Of a stretch of DNA of 64,000 bases, positions 40,531 through 50,800 are shown piece after piece. Source of the DNA: Colocasia esculenta. Its lineage: Eukaryota > Streptophyta > Magnoliopsida > Alismatales > Araceae. The position numbers and the translations under genes are program-made. The notes under the pieces were generated by a model. It was not told where the DNA came from and made no database searches. It saw nothing but the letters and a program-made list of their open reading frames with translations. Positions within the stretch are counted from its first letter, which is position 1. Every line of letters begins with the position of its first letter. The stretch covers positions 105,251,698 through 105,315,697 of the forward strand of contig CM024758.1 in assembly GCA_014218235.1 (NCBI GenBank). The letters are read 5' to 3'.

Positions 40531-41070
40531 CCAAAGGTCATAAAAACCCCATATGAATTGTTAAAGAACAAAAGGCCCAGTGTGTCCTACTTTAAAGTCT
40601 TTAGATGTAAATGTTTTGTTCATAATAACAACAAAGAAAATCTTGATAAATTTGATGCCAAGAGTTTTGAGTCTATTTTCTTAGGATACTTTGAAAATTC
40701 AAGAGCATATAGAGTTTACATTCTGAAAAATATGACTGTGAAAGAATCTCCACATGTCATTTTTTATGAGAATTCCATAAAAATTGTCATTTCTAACTCT
40801 TACGGGGTTCCACTTTGTGATGATGAAGATGATTTCCTTGAAAATCCATCAACAAATCTTGAAGAGCAGCAGGACCAAGTGAACATGAGGTTATTCAAAT
40901 ACCTACCACAAGTGATTCAGGTAATCATGTTCCTGAAATTCATGCAGATAATGAGGTAATTTCTAAACCCAGATTCTTAAGGGACCATCCTCTTGCAAGT
41001 GTTGTTGGTAATTTGGAGGATGGAGTTAGAACAAGATCATCTTTTTAAACTGTAATAAATCCTGATTCTG
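40531..41070 (+). pseudogene. Copia-6 integrase tail, truncated
   Basis: Open from 40522 to 40959: TPYELLKNKRPSVSYFKVF, KFDAKSFESIFLGY, RAYRVY and HVIFYE are the copia integrase tail. In another frame DHPLASVVGNLEDGVRTRSS (about 40983-41045) is the linker just before reverse transcriptase. Unrelated sequence begins near 41070. Confidence 0.82.
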
Positions 41071-41229
41071 GCCCATAAGTTGAACCATATTCCTTGTTCC
41101 CTTAATGAGCCCCAAATTGGTCACTCATCTTGAGCCCATTCATTAGCCATGTTTTGAGCTCATTAAAGCCCAATTCTCAGCTTATCTCGTCCAAATATCA
41201 CTTTCAGAGTCCTTGCCCTAGGGTTTCAA

Positions 41230-41515
41230 CTCTCAGACCATAACGCGATGGCCTTGAGGGTCGCGTTCATTCCAATTAACCGATTAAAATCCCTAAATAA
41301 CCGATTATATTTCCCAAATGATCGGTTAAAATTCCAATATGATCGGTTATCATTAACGTGACGGGTCATGGCGTCACGTTAGCATCAAGGTCGCGTCCAT
41401 TCTGGCCGTCGCGATAGGCCATGCATATCCATTCACGTACCTTCATTGTCGCAACCACCTTGGCCGTCGCGACAATCCTTGTCGCGTCCCTAAGACCCAT
41501 CGCGACAATACTCTA
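41230..41515. repeat. CGCGAC and ACCGATTA motif clusters
   Basis: AACGCGATGG, GGTCGCGTTC, GGTCGCGTCC, CCGTCGCGATAGG, CCGTCGCGACAATCC and ATCGCGACAATAC occur within 285 bases. Between them AACCGATTA (twice) and GATCGGTTA (twice) form an inverted set. Confidence 0.78.
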
Positions 41516-41721
41516 CACGCACTGGCTCCGCAACCACCTCCTCTTTATCCTCCATTGGGCTCTATCCTCATCTACAACAGCCCCCCCAACCCCCCAGCCA
41601 CGGTTTGAGGTTCCATCTCACCTTGGAACCCTCCTAGGACTCTTCCCATGCAGATTTACTTGACTTTTTATTATTTTCATGGGCCATTATCACTTATGGA
41701 CGGGATAATCTCTCTCATCTC

Positions 41722-41729
41722 TATATAAG
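41722..41729 (+). promoter_or_regulatory. TATA box before the Ogre-like gag
   Basis: TATATAAG in CATCTCTATATAAGTGACC, followed by a CT-rich leader. Probable promoter of the element, about 2.3 kb upstream of gag. Confidence 0.65.
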
Positions 41730-44046
41730 TGACCCTACTCATTCAGAAGGAGGAGAGGACCCCTAGCTACTACGAAGTGCTGCCTAAATCTCCCCAGAGC
41801 TTCCTCTCAGCCCTCTCATTTTCTCATTATCCTCTTCACCAAGTCACACTTCTTCCTTCAAGTATGGAGCTTGGTAGCTGAGGAGGGGACTTTCATCATC
41901 TTCAGAGGTTGATGCACGACCTAGGAGCATCGTCCATAGCCAGGGAGTCACCCTTTTGGGGCCTTTCCTCCTTCCCTCCTTCTCATTTTTTCCTTTCATG
42001 CATGTTATTATTTTCTTTTAGATAGAGGCATATCTTTCTTCCCACATTTTTATACAACCCAAGGGGTTTCAAAACACCCCCCAAGTTCGTTCCTCCCATG
42101 CTTCATTCTTTTCCTTTTACTTTAAATAGATACTTCACTTAAATATGGTCTAACAAGGTTTCTTTCTTGTGTTTCGTTGTTTTGGTAGGTACTAAGACAA
42201 GATCAGACGAGGGGCTCTTGTTCTCTGGCCGGCCGGAGGACAGAAAGAAGGTCCCCCCATTCATCTCCCGCATTGTTGAGAAGGCGTCAGACACCTCCGT
42301 CATGACAGCGGTAATGCAACCTATCTGGGCGTTGCGACAAGCTTCATATCGCGACAACTATAAGTGACCCTTCTCATCTCCTTTTCCTAGCGTGTTAGCC
42401 TTTAATCTCCATTTGTATCTTAGGGAAACATGTTATATGGTGATCATAATCCATACACCATGCTATGAACACTGCCATGTTGTGTGTTTTGAGGGGCGCG
42501 CAACCTCGTGATTACACCTTTTGGTGATCATGGTGGGACCTTCACTGCTAGCCTTGTCCTTCTTGCTTGTTTGCATGCCATCTTTGTGTGTTTTATTGTT
42601 TAATATAATTATGTTAGGGTTGCTTCTGTGTTTTACTGTGTTTCTATCCTCTGTTATTATCGCGACGTATCGTGCGGTCACGACCGTAGCGCATCCATAA
42701 TGGCGGACCCGACTTCAGGTACGCGTTCTCCCCCTTGTCCTCCTTCCTGATCTTCTTCTAAAAGCTTTCTTATGTCATCTCTATGTTGCTATATCCTATA
42801 TACTCGTGATTCCATATGCTAGAACCCTGCTAGGATTCGAGTTTTCCTTTTATTTTCACTGTCTGTTTTTGGGTGCTATTGCGACACATCTGGCTACCGC
42901 AACATTGTCGCGCTAGAGGAGGAGAATGTGACAACAAGTACACATTGTTTGTTACTATTTTCTATTCCATGCATCAAGTTTTGCTTGTCTAGGAAGTCTT
43001 CATCTTTTGTTTATCTTCCTTCTTGCTGTATTTCGCCTTAGGCTAGTCTGTTTGTCTACTGTTTGCATGTAGTTGTGGGTTTCTGCAAGCCGAGGTTATC
43101 ACAACTGATCTTTCGGTCACGATAAGGTCGCGACGGACCTAGTCGTCGCGACTTTAGTAGAGACCCATTAGTTACTATTTGTTAGTTTAGTATAGAATTT
43201 GCATGCACCCGGTGCACATAGGTTCATGCATACACTACTTTCGTGTAGATAGGACTCCTCCTTGGCAGTGGAGACCCTCACACCTGCGAGCACTCATAGG
43301 CTGACCAGGGCTGCTACCGAGGGCCTTCGTAAGTCCCTGTGGTCGTATGCATGTTGCGATTGTTGGGTTAGTTGTACCAGTCGCCCCTAGTTTAGGTCGT
43401 CTGCATGTGAGTTGTGTATTTCCCCTTTAGTTACACCGGAGTACTCGAGTACATGCCTACTAGGGTTCCTATTTGGCCGAGTGCAATTCCAATTAATTAA
43501 TCCACTAAAGGTTAAGTGTAAACCCAAAAATCCTAATGATAATCATGTCAACTTGGGTGTTTGTTTGATATACTCCCCCCTCATCTCACCGTCCATTCTT
43601 GTGTGTTAGAGTCTAAGGCTTGTTTGTGGTCTCATTATCTCCCCTATTTGTTTAGGGGTAGTGCATGGTTTATTGCGTCAGTCTCCCCAAACCATTGTAT
43701 TATATCACAATCCCCTTTTCGGTATGGATCATTTTTGCGTCCTTACCGACGATGCTTTGCCCATTGGGCTTCTTGAGGACGTGGCCCAGCCATCTACTAC
43801 CACCCTCACCGGGTAGATCCAGCCCCCTACTACTGTTGATGATCAGTCTCCCCCCCCCCTCCTTCTGGGGCAGATGACCCGCGTGCCCAATTTTGTCAAC
43901 TCCTTCCCCATTTAAGTCCGGCACAAGTTCGGGAATTTCTGGCAGCTGCCAAAGGCAAGTGCCCCCTTTCTCCGCCCTCTCATGTCTCTGTTCAACAGGC
44001 GGCTTCCGTTGCGCCTGTTACTGCTGCACCACATGTACCCTCTACC

Positions 44047-45136
44047 GTGGCCGATCCCACTCCCCTTCTTCTACAAGCCATTCACTTGTCTAAGCCCAGC
44101 TACATGCCGGCACAGGAGGTTCGGCCCAAGTCTCCCCTAATTTCTTCATATTATCAGGCCGAACACAATGCTCTTCCCCGTGAGAGGTTGTATTCTTTGG
44201 AGCAGTCATGCCCCCTTGTCCCTGCTCACCACGTCTCATCCCCCTCTGATTTCCTTACAGAGTGGACGTTTATGAAAAGGGAGCTTCATGATCTGCAGAG
44301 GCAACTGGACCCCCAGAAGGTTGCCGACATCCCTCTCCCCTCTTTTCAACATCTCCGGGTTCTGTCCCAATCAGAGCTCCCCGTCTACAGGTGATACTCT
44401 GGGGTAGGCAACCCCTATGTACATCTCAAAGATTTTGTATATGAATCTGCTCCACACAAATATAACTGCCACCTCATGGCGTACTTGTTCAGGAAATCAT
44501 TAGATGGTTCGGCCCTCGAATGGTTCTATTCTTTACCCCCGGAGGAAGCCGAAGATTTTCAAATTGTACAAGAGAGGTTTTTGCAACAGTTCCAAGATCG
44601 GGTCGGACATGAATATTCTTTTGTGGATCTGGTGGCCGAAAAGATGAAGGTTGATGAAGAATTTGAAGTTTATGCTGATCGGTGGTGTGCTCTAGCTGCA
44701 AAGGTCTGCTGCCTCATGCCAGAGGAGGAGAAGGTCAAGCTTCTGATTGCTAATGCTACACCTACCTATCGATCCATCCTGGCCATAAACGATATCACCA
44801 CCATGCACCAACTCTATAGTCGAGCCCGTTTTATTCAAACCCAACTCAAGGACTCGCCTATCCACTCCATGTTCAAAACTCCAAAGTCTCGCTACCCCAA
44901 GAAACCACAAGGTCCTATCACCGAAGGGGTGCAAACTAATGAGCTGTCAACAACCCTCAAGGCCAGATAGGTAAGCCACCCTACAAGCAACCACCTCAGC
45001 AACCTTGGACAATAGGCCACCACCTCCTCAAACTCAAAATCCCCAGTAGGAGCAACGCTAGTACAACCAAGTCCTCCCACCTCAGAATGGCTATGCTCCT
45101 AGGAAACCCAATGGACCCCAGAGAGCTTAGTACCCT
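44047..45136 (+). pseudogene. Ogre-like Ty3/gypsy gag, broken and truncated
   Basis: A proline-rich N-terminal region (SPLISSYYQAEHNALPRERL, DFLTEWTFMKRELHDLQRQL) leads to an in-frame TGA at about 44392. The gag core is open at 44476-44970: CHLMAYLFRKSLDGSALEWF, SLPPEEAEDFQIVQERFLQQ, YADRWCALAAKV, LYSRARFIQTQL. A Pro/Gln-rich tail continues to about 45130 in another frame. This 'single-pass W(F/Y)..L' core followed by 'YA.RW...A.KV' is the Tat/Ogre style. Everything after 45136 is replaced by the Copia-5 LTR. The first codon of the long frame is GTG, so the real start is unknown. Confidence 0.72.
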
Positions 45137-45370
45137 CCTTATTGAGTTATGATTGAATTATATTCATGATGATTGCATGTTTTTGATAATGACACAATTG
45201 ATGTTGAAACAATGTGATAAAATGACATGACACTATGACAAAATGTATTAGACATATCCCTACATGATAACTAATTTATAGCTTCTTTCTTGTAGGAAAT
45301 TACATGGAGAAGGATGTGCACAACATGAAGAAACCTTAAGCAAAAAAGGTTCTAGATAGAACAAATCAAA

Positions 45371-45655
45371 CAGCAGCTGTTGACAACACCACTGCACCTG
45401 TCGACAGCCACTAAAGTCCTTCCAACAAACAGATTCTGGAAAACCCAAGAAAGCAGCAGCTGTCAACAGGCCAGGACACATCTGTCGACAGCCACTGAAG
45501 ATTTTAATCTGAAAGCTTTTGGAAAACCAAGATAACCAGCAGCTGTCGACAGCCAGGTTGCATCTGCCGATAGCCCAGTCCATTGTTCAAAATTCTAGTT
45601 TTGGAAGACATATATGCTGCAGTATCTGTCGACAGCCGATGGGCATCTGTCGACA
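45371..45655. repeat. CTGTCGACAG motif cluster in the Copia-5 LTR
   Basis: CTGTCGACAG, a perfect 10-base palindrome, occurs near 45400, 45481, 45544, 45627 and 45649, with decayed copies (CTGTTGACAA, CTGTCAACAG, CTGCCGATAG) between. Each follows CAGCAG or CATCTG. The cluster lies in U3, 100-380 bases upstream of the TATA box. Confidence 0.85.
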
Positions 45656-45753
45656 GGTGCTTGTTAATTCACAACATGTGAGAGACATGTGATCTCTATT
45701 AGGGCATCCTCTTCTCTCACGAATCCCAGAGTTATGTTAGATTAGGACACTCC

Positions 45754-45762
45754 TATATATAG
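45754..45762 (+). promoter_or_regulatory. TATA box of the Copia-5 LTR
   Basis: TATATATAG after GATTAGGACACTCC, in the same relative place as the TATA boxes of the other copia LTRs. Confidence 0.75.
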
Positions 45763-46507
45763 ATCTTTTGGACTCCTTTTCGTAGCAAGCAGCCTCCACA
45801 TCAAATCCCAAACCTAGGAGAACCAAAAGAAGGTTTCCAGAGCTCTGCTTCAAGCTTCAAGCCTCAACTACAAGAAGATCCTTCTAAGAAGATAATTTTG
45901 AAGCAGATTCAATCTCAAGGCTTCAAGAAGCAACATCGGATCATCTACGACTTGAAGTCTGAAGATCACCAGGATGGAGGATTCAAAGAGTTCATCCATT
46001 TAATCTATTTTCTCCACTCTGAACTCTTCCTACACTTTAACTTTTCATTTCATGTGTGTGCTGTCAGTTTGAGCAATCCTTGTGCTCATTCCACATGTGT
46101 GTGTATTGATCTGAGATCTTGTTTATCTCAGACCTTGTGTGTGTGTGGTGATTTGTGTTGAACTTACTTGATAAGTAGTTTGGTGTGTGTGTGGACGGTG
46201 GATGTAGGATACACAAGTTGTGTAGTCCAAACCACCTAAAATATTCGTGTCTTGTGGTTTGCATTGATCTACCGTTAGATGTATGCTAGGCACGATAACT
46301 TGTTCTCACATCCTCCATACTGCTAATTCTATAAAAACATTCTACACACACATTTAGGTCCAAACTTGATCCATATCCTTATAAGTTTTTCTACAGTCTG
46401 TCTTAATCTCAAAAATAAGGTTTGTTTGCTTTTAATTGGTAGTAATCTATTCAACCCCCCCCCCCCTTCTAGATTACTGTTATAGTTAATTCCGCACACT
46501 CAACAAT

Positions 46508-46519
46508 TGGTATCAGAGA
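46508..46519 (+). other. Primer binding site of Copia-5
   Basis: TGGTATCAGAGA, initiator Met tRNA type, two bases after the LTR end. Confidence 0.88.
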
Positions 46520-46581
46520 CAGGTTTCTCCAATTTCATACCTTTAATTGCTTAATCTAACGATCAGGAGAGATTCTGCTCA

Positions 46582-46629
46582 ATGAATACTAGCAAAGGTT
46601 TTTTGGCTGAAGGACACTCAGTGTCTAGG
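46582..46629 (+). pseudogene. Copia-5 gag, first 16 codons
   Basis: The ATG at 46582 reads MNTSKGFLAEGHSVSR. Gypsy-4 begins at the next base. The first codons match the start of Copia-6 gag in pattern (SKGF..E.HS). Confidence 0.85.
46625..46629. repeat. Target site duplication of Gypsy-4, left (CTAGG)
   Basis: CTAGG before the LTR corresponds to CTATG at 59572-59576, with one mismatch. Removing the element and one copy leaves the Copia-5 gag frame in phase, which independently supports the borders. Confidence 0.87.
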
Positions 46630-49369
46630 TGTAACACCCCGGAAAATTTAGTGATTTAAAAACTTTGGAAATAACGGAGGATAAATTAAATAAACATATT
46701 AGAGAGACTTCCAATACCATGTGTTAATGACCCATTAACAAGATTGGGCCAATAGAGCACATTTGGACCAAGGATATAAACAAACTAGGATAGGAAATTT
46801 CCCAGAATTTTGTGTATGTAATTATGCCATAATTGGAGAGGGCAAGTTAAGGTTAAAATTAAGGTAATTAGTCATGCAAGGTAAGCCAAAACCGAACCCA
46901 ACCCCAATTGGTGGTTTCCTAAACCATTACTACCTCCTTTGGAGGAAAGAGTCCCAGATTTCTTGGAAAACAGGGAGCAGAATTCGCAGTCCCTTTCCTA
47001 GTCTCGTTAGGACTCTTAACTACAACCTAAATCTATAAGAACTCATCCTCAAACTCTTGGGGAAGGTTTAACAACGAGTTGGGGTCGTTTGGAGGCAGGC
47101 TAGAGCTTCTGAGGAAAAGGAGAAAAGGCTGGGAACCTGGAGCTTCATCCCCTGCATCCTCTGTTGCGTCCAGAACATCGACTGATTTTAGATCTTCATA
47201 AAGGTAGGTGTTCTCGGGCCAAGATTAAAGAAACCAACACCATCATGTAGATCTTTGAGTCTAGGATCATTTGCACTTGGTTTGACTCAATTTCATGAAG
47301 TATACGTCGTGTATTCGTAGTTTTTCCGAAGTCTCGCACAGTTAGGGATTTTCCCGTTCTTCATATTATGAATGTGATTCGAGACCGAATTTGACTAAAC
47401 TTTCTTCATGAAAGTTCTTCCACTTGAAGTCAAGATCATCGTTTATGTTGGATGTTTTATCCAAAAGTCTTTTTTTAGAGAGTTAGGAGTATGATAAGAG
47501 AGTCTCTGCATGATACTGCGATTTCGGGTTTCACTTAACTTTTTGTTCTTCATATATTTTCTCAAGATTCAAGTCTGAATTAGATCCAACCCCCAACATA
47601 AAAGTTCGTCTACTAGTTGTCCTCGTCATCTTTCGTGTTGAACGTTTTGTTTAAATATCATTTTTTAGAGAGTTATAAGTGGGGTAAGTAAATCACTGCA
47701 TGAGATGTGATTCCGAGTTGCACTTGAACTATGGGTTTTATTCTGGAAGGGCATTAGTGTCGACACTACATGGGCTAGTGTCAACACATTGTCCCAAACA
47801 GCCCAGATGGTGTTCTGGGAAGGCCTCTAGTGTCGACACAACTTGGGCTAGTGTCGACACACTGTCCCAGATTGGCCAGAAGGTGTTCTGGGAGCTGTCT
47901 CTAGTGTCGACACTACCTGACCTTTTTGCCTTGTGTTTGAAGCCCTGTGTCGACACTACCTGATCTTGTGTCAACACTACCTGACCTTTTTACCTTGTAT
48001 TTGAAGCACTATGTCGACACTACCTGATCTTGTGTCGACACTACTTGACCAATTTTGCACTATTTTGTCTTGTGTTTGAGGCATTGTGTCGACACCAGTT
48101 GATCTAGTGTCGACACTACCCTTACAAGAAATTTGCATATTTTTAGGTCTGATCATTTTATGATGTTTACTAGCATGTGCATGATATTATATAGTATGCA
48201 TGGACCTAAAATAAATCAACCCATTGAAAAATAGTAATGATCTGAATACGATTCTAATGTGTAAATGTGATTGATCTTAAGTCCATTGGATTATCTTGTG
48301 ATCTTGCTTATTGTCAATTGATAAGATAAGAATATGATATGAATGTGGGGATGAATACATGTTAGTATGGACATGTTAGTGGTGTTAATGTTATGATTTG
48401 CATGTGAGTTTCATGGATTACATGTTTCCCGGTGTTCAATTAATTATGTGTCATATGCATACATGTTAGGAAAGCACATGTTCTACATATGATCTGTCTT
48501 TAGAAACATCCTCATGTCAAGACATTAATGAACTATGAAACATAAGATACGTCGTTATCCTGCCTTGTTCTTTTGAGCTGTTTGTCATTCCTTGACTCTA
48601 TGAATGATCATGTTCTTTTTACTACGAGCTTGCCATTGAAACTCTGTGGCCATAATATGAATCTGTTTGTTCGGCACAACGAGGGACTCCGGTCCCAATT
48701 TGATCCAATGCCTGTGCATATAAAGGGGCCTGGTCCGGTCCTAGGGAGGAGCACCCCAACGTACTTATTAACCGAGGGAGTATGGACTTATGGTGCTTGG
48801 CATAGCACAAACAAATAAGCAAGAGTTGTGAAAGTTGTGCCTTCGTTTGATATGATAAGTTTGATTTGATCTGATATGATAAGATTTGATATGATACGTC
48901 TGTTCATGTGAATACATGATATCTGTTTGAATATGGCCAATCTCTTTTGATATGATTCTACTCTTGAAATATCTGTCCATTGTATATGCAATTCGACATT
49001 TGATCTGATATGATATCCGTTCTACTCTGCTATTCAATCTGTTAGTATTGCATGCATTGTCATCATATTCATGTGCATATCTGCCTATTTAAAATGCTAA
49101 TCATGTATATTAGTGCCTGCACAATATTAAGATGTAAATCCTACTGAGCTAGTTCGCTCACCCCTATCATCCTGCCCTTTTCAGGTAGTGATGAGGAACC
49201 AGAGGAGTCAGATGGGGCAGGGCAAGGCCGCAAGAGTGATGAGCACCCGACATATGAGTAGTTGACAGTTTAGAAGTAAATATTTGAGTAGTCTATGTAA
49301 TAGTGAAACTTTTCTAGAAGTTTTATTTGAATGATGAACCCTTTAGTTGGTTCTTCTTATGTAAGGTTG
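46630..49369 (+). repeat. Gypsy-4 5' LTR, part before the LINE
   Basis: Aligns with 56666-59404 of the 3' LTR. It has a TGTCGACA array at 47755-48122. Short ORFs at 48573-49037 on both strands recur in the 3' LTR and have no family features. Confidence 0.93.
47755..48122. repeat. AGTGTCGACACT array in the Gypsy-4 5' LTR
   Basis: Nine intact TGTCGACA palindromes and at least two TGTCAACA derivatives, usually in pairs about 20-22 bases apart (AGTGTCGACACTAC then CTTGTGTCGACACTACC). AGTGTCGACACT is a perfect 12-base palindrome. Intervening text repeats too (CCTGATCTTG, CCTTGTGTTTGA). Confidence 0.93.
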
Positions 49370-49582
49370 TTTTTTTTTTTTTTTTTTTTATAATAAAACC
49401 GCCATTGGGTCAGCGACAGGCAGAGTGCACCCCCTCCCAGCAGGAGAAGATGTTCTCACTCCACCCGGTGAGCACCAAAGGGGTAGATTTTATTCCCATA
49501 AAATAAGTGAGATAGCTTACACCCGACACCATGAGAGATCTCCACCTTCAACCAAAGGAGAAACCAAGATAAATAATGAAGA

Positions 49583-50539
49583 TCAAGGCTGTCTAAAACT
49601 AGGTAAGCCTAGCCGATCAACCAATAAGGCTCCTCGAACATTGAAAGGAAGCTCACTAAGCTCGGTGAAAACTAGACAGGACTCATTAGTACATGCAAAG
49701 TTGGCTAACGAGTCAGCAACCTGGTTACCCTCCCTATAGGTATGCACCAATTTCGGTTTGAGGATACGGATCATGTCACAAATACCGCGCCACCAAGGGA
49801 AGACCGCCCAATGAGGAGCTTGCCCAGCTGAGATAGCTCTAAGAATAACAGCGGAGTCAGAATATAATACCAAAATCGGATAATGTCGCTCCAAGGACAG
49901 CCGTAACCCATCATGAATAGCCCATGACTCTGCCACAATACTACTTCCAATACCATACGAGAATGCAAAGGCACATAAGAGATTGCCTCTGGAGTCCCTG
50001 AGACAGCCGCCGCCCCCACTGATGCCTGGGTTGCCCTTCGATGCCCCATCCACATTAAGACTGTAATCAGAGGACGGAGGAACCCACTTGACCAAAATTG
50101 GAGCCTTCCTGGTAGCCGACACCTGAAAGTTGAAGGAGTGAAGAATCTGAACATGATTAAAAGCTAGATCACCAATGAAATTGACGCCTTCCAAAATTCT
50201 GCACACCGAAATCGTAATAGTTTGTTTGATGGAGTCCACAGTCCGGAAAAATCCCTCCATGCGAGCTGAACATCTGAACTTCCATATTTCCCACAGCATG
50301 ATAATGCAAGAGACAAAACCAGCAAAAAGAATGAGCGACTTCATACGGGTTGTAACAAGGACACTCCATAACCGGGTGGAAACGTGGTTACTCCAGTTTA
50401 AATGATTACTTAACAGAGGCGCAATCCATTTCCACAAGACGTGAGCAATCTCACTGTCAATAAATAAATGGTCCAAAGATTCCTGCATGTGGGAAGAACA
50501 GCAAACACATTTTGACACCATAGAGAAACCACAATCCAT
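49583..50539 (-). pseudogene. LINE ORF2 C-terminus: zinc region and RNase H
   Basis: This 318-codon open stretch begins with the Cys-rich end of the zf-RVT region (CVCCSSHMQESLDHLF, residues 11-26). RNase H of the plant LINE type occupies about 158-285, with the four acidic catalytic residues in place: Asp164 (NVDGASKGNPG), Glu204 (VAESWAIHDGL), Asp228 (YSDSAV) and Asp276 (NQVADSLAN). The domain degrades the RNA of the RNA:DNA hybrid. The stop at 49583 is about 190 bases before the poly(A) tail, a plausible native end. Confidence 0.88.
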
Positions 50540-50800
50540 ATTCTGGAGTCAACAGGCACCGCCCTGTGAAGAAGCCTCCAACCGAAAAGTGCTGCCCGCG
50601 GGGGATCAAATGATGCCACAGTTTCCACCATACATCACGAGGAACACCATGATCAGCAGCAATATGATATGCAGATTTAACAGAAAAAACTCCCCGACAA
50701 CAAGGCGACCAGACAAATTTATCCGCTGGTCTGAAAGAAGGCTCTTCACATAATGAGGTGTAACAGTCAAAGAGTCCCATATGACATTACCCTCATCATT
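50440..50800 (-). pseudogene. LINE ORF2 zf-RVT region, frameshifted
   Basis: The minus-strand text DKFVWSPCCRGVFSVKSAYH (50780-50457 frame) and FDPPRAALFGWRLLHRAVPV (50631-50410 frame) are conserved landmarks between reverse transcriptase and RNase H of plant L1 elements. Two frame changes, near 50600 and 50540, separate them from the downstream stretch. Confidence 0.85.

Larger units (their letters stand above)
36235..41070 (+). mobile_element. Copia-6: Sirevirus-like Ty1/copia element, 5' half only
   Basis: An LTR (about 36235-37262), degenerate primer site, gag, protease and integrase on the plus strand. It ends after the integrase tail (DHPLASVVGNLEDGVRTR near 41000-41040), so reverse transcriptase and RNase H are missing. 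It is similar in layout to Copia-5 (VFLRAQ.YE, TWTREQIRRATL), the closest relative in the window. The left edge coincides with the break in the Tat reverse transcriptase, so Copia-6 probably inserted there, and its 3' half was later deleted. Confidence 0.82.
41071..44046 (+). repeat. Long noncoding leader or LTR of an Ogre-like gypsy element
   Basis: About 3 kb without a convincing ORF, lying before an Ogre-like gag in the same direction. It has a TATA box (41722), CGCGAC-type motifs (41235-41510, 42340-42360, 42655-42690, 42885-42915, 43125-43150 including GTCGCGAC dyads) and a cluster of ACCGATTA and its reverse complement (41275-41360). Very long LTRs and leaders are typical of Ogre elements. 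No primer site was recognised, so the LTR/leader border and the left end are unknown; 41070 is just the end of Copia-6 similarity. Confidence 0.5.
45140..46505 (+). repeat. Copia-5 5' LTR
   Basis: Begins TATTGAG (TGTTGAG in the related solo LTR) and ends CACTCAACA two bases before the primer site. Contains a CTGTCGACAG motif cluster (45371-45655), a TATA box (45754), the shared copia box (GTGGATGTAGGATACAC...CCAAACCACCTAAAAT, 46198-46245) and a C-run followed by TTCTAG (46455-46472). Confidence 0.85.

Noticed and set aside
43561..43924. Overlapping short ORFs on both strands before the Ogre-like gag
   Set aside because: No conserved motif, and three frames are equally open in this pyrimidine-rich stretch.
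47755..48122. CRISPR-like array of regularly spaced repeats
   Set aside because: Repeats are 8-12-base palindromes with similar, not unique, spacers, inside a plant LTR, and no cas genes are present.
48573..49037. Short ORFs around 48573-49037 and 58634-59082
   Set aside because: They are LTR copies of each other, overlap on both strands and have GATATGATA-type repeat composition.
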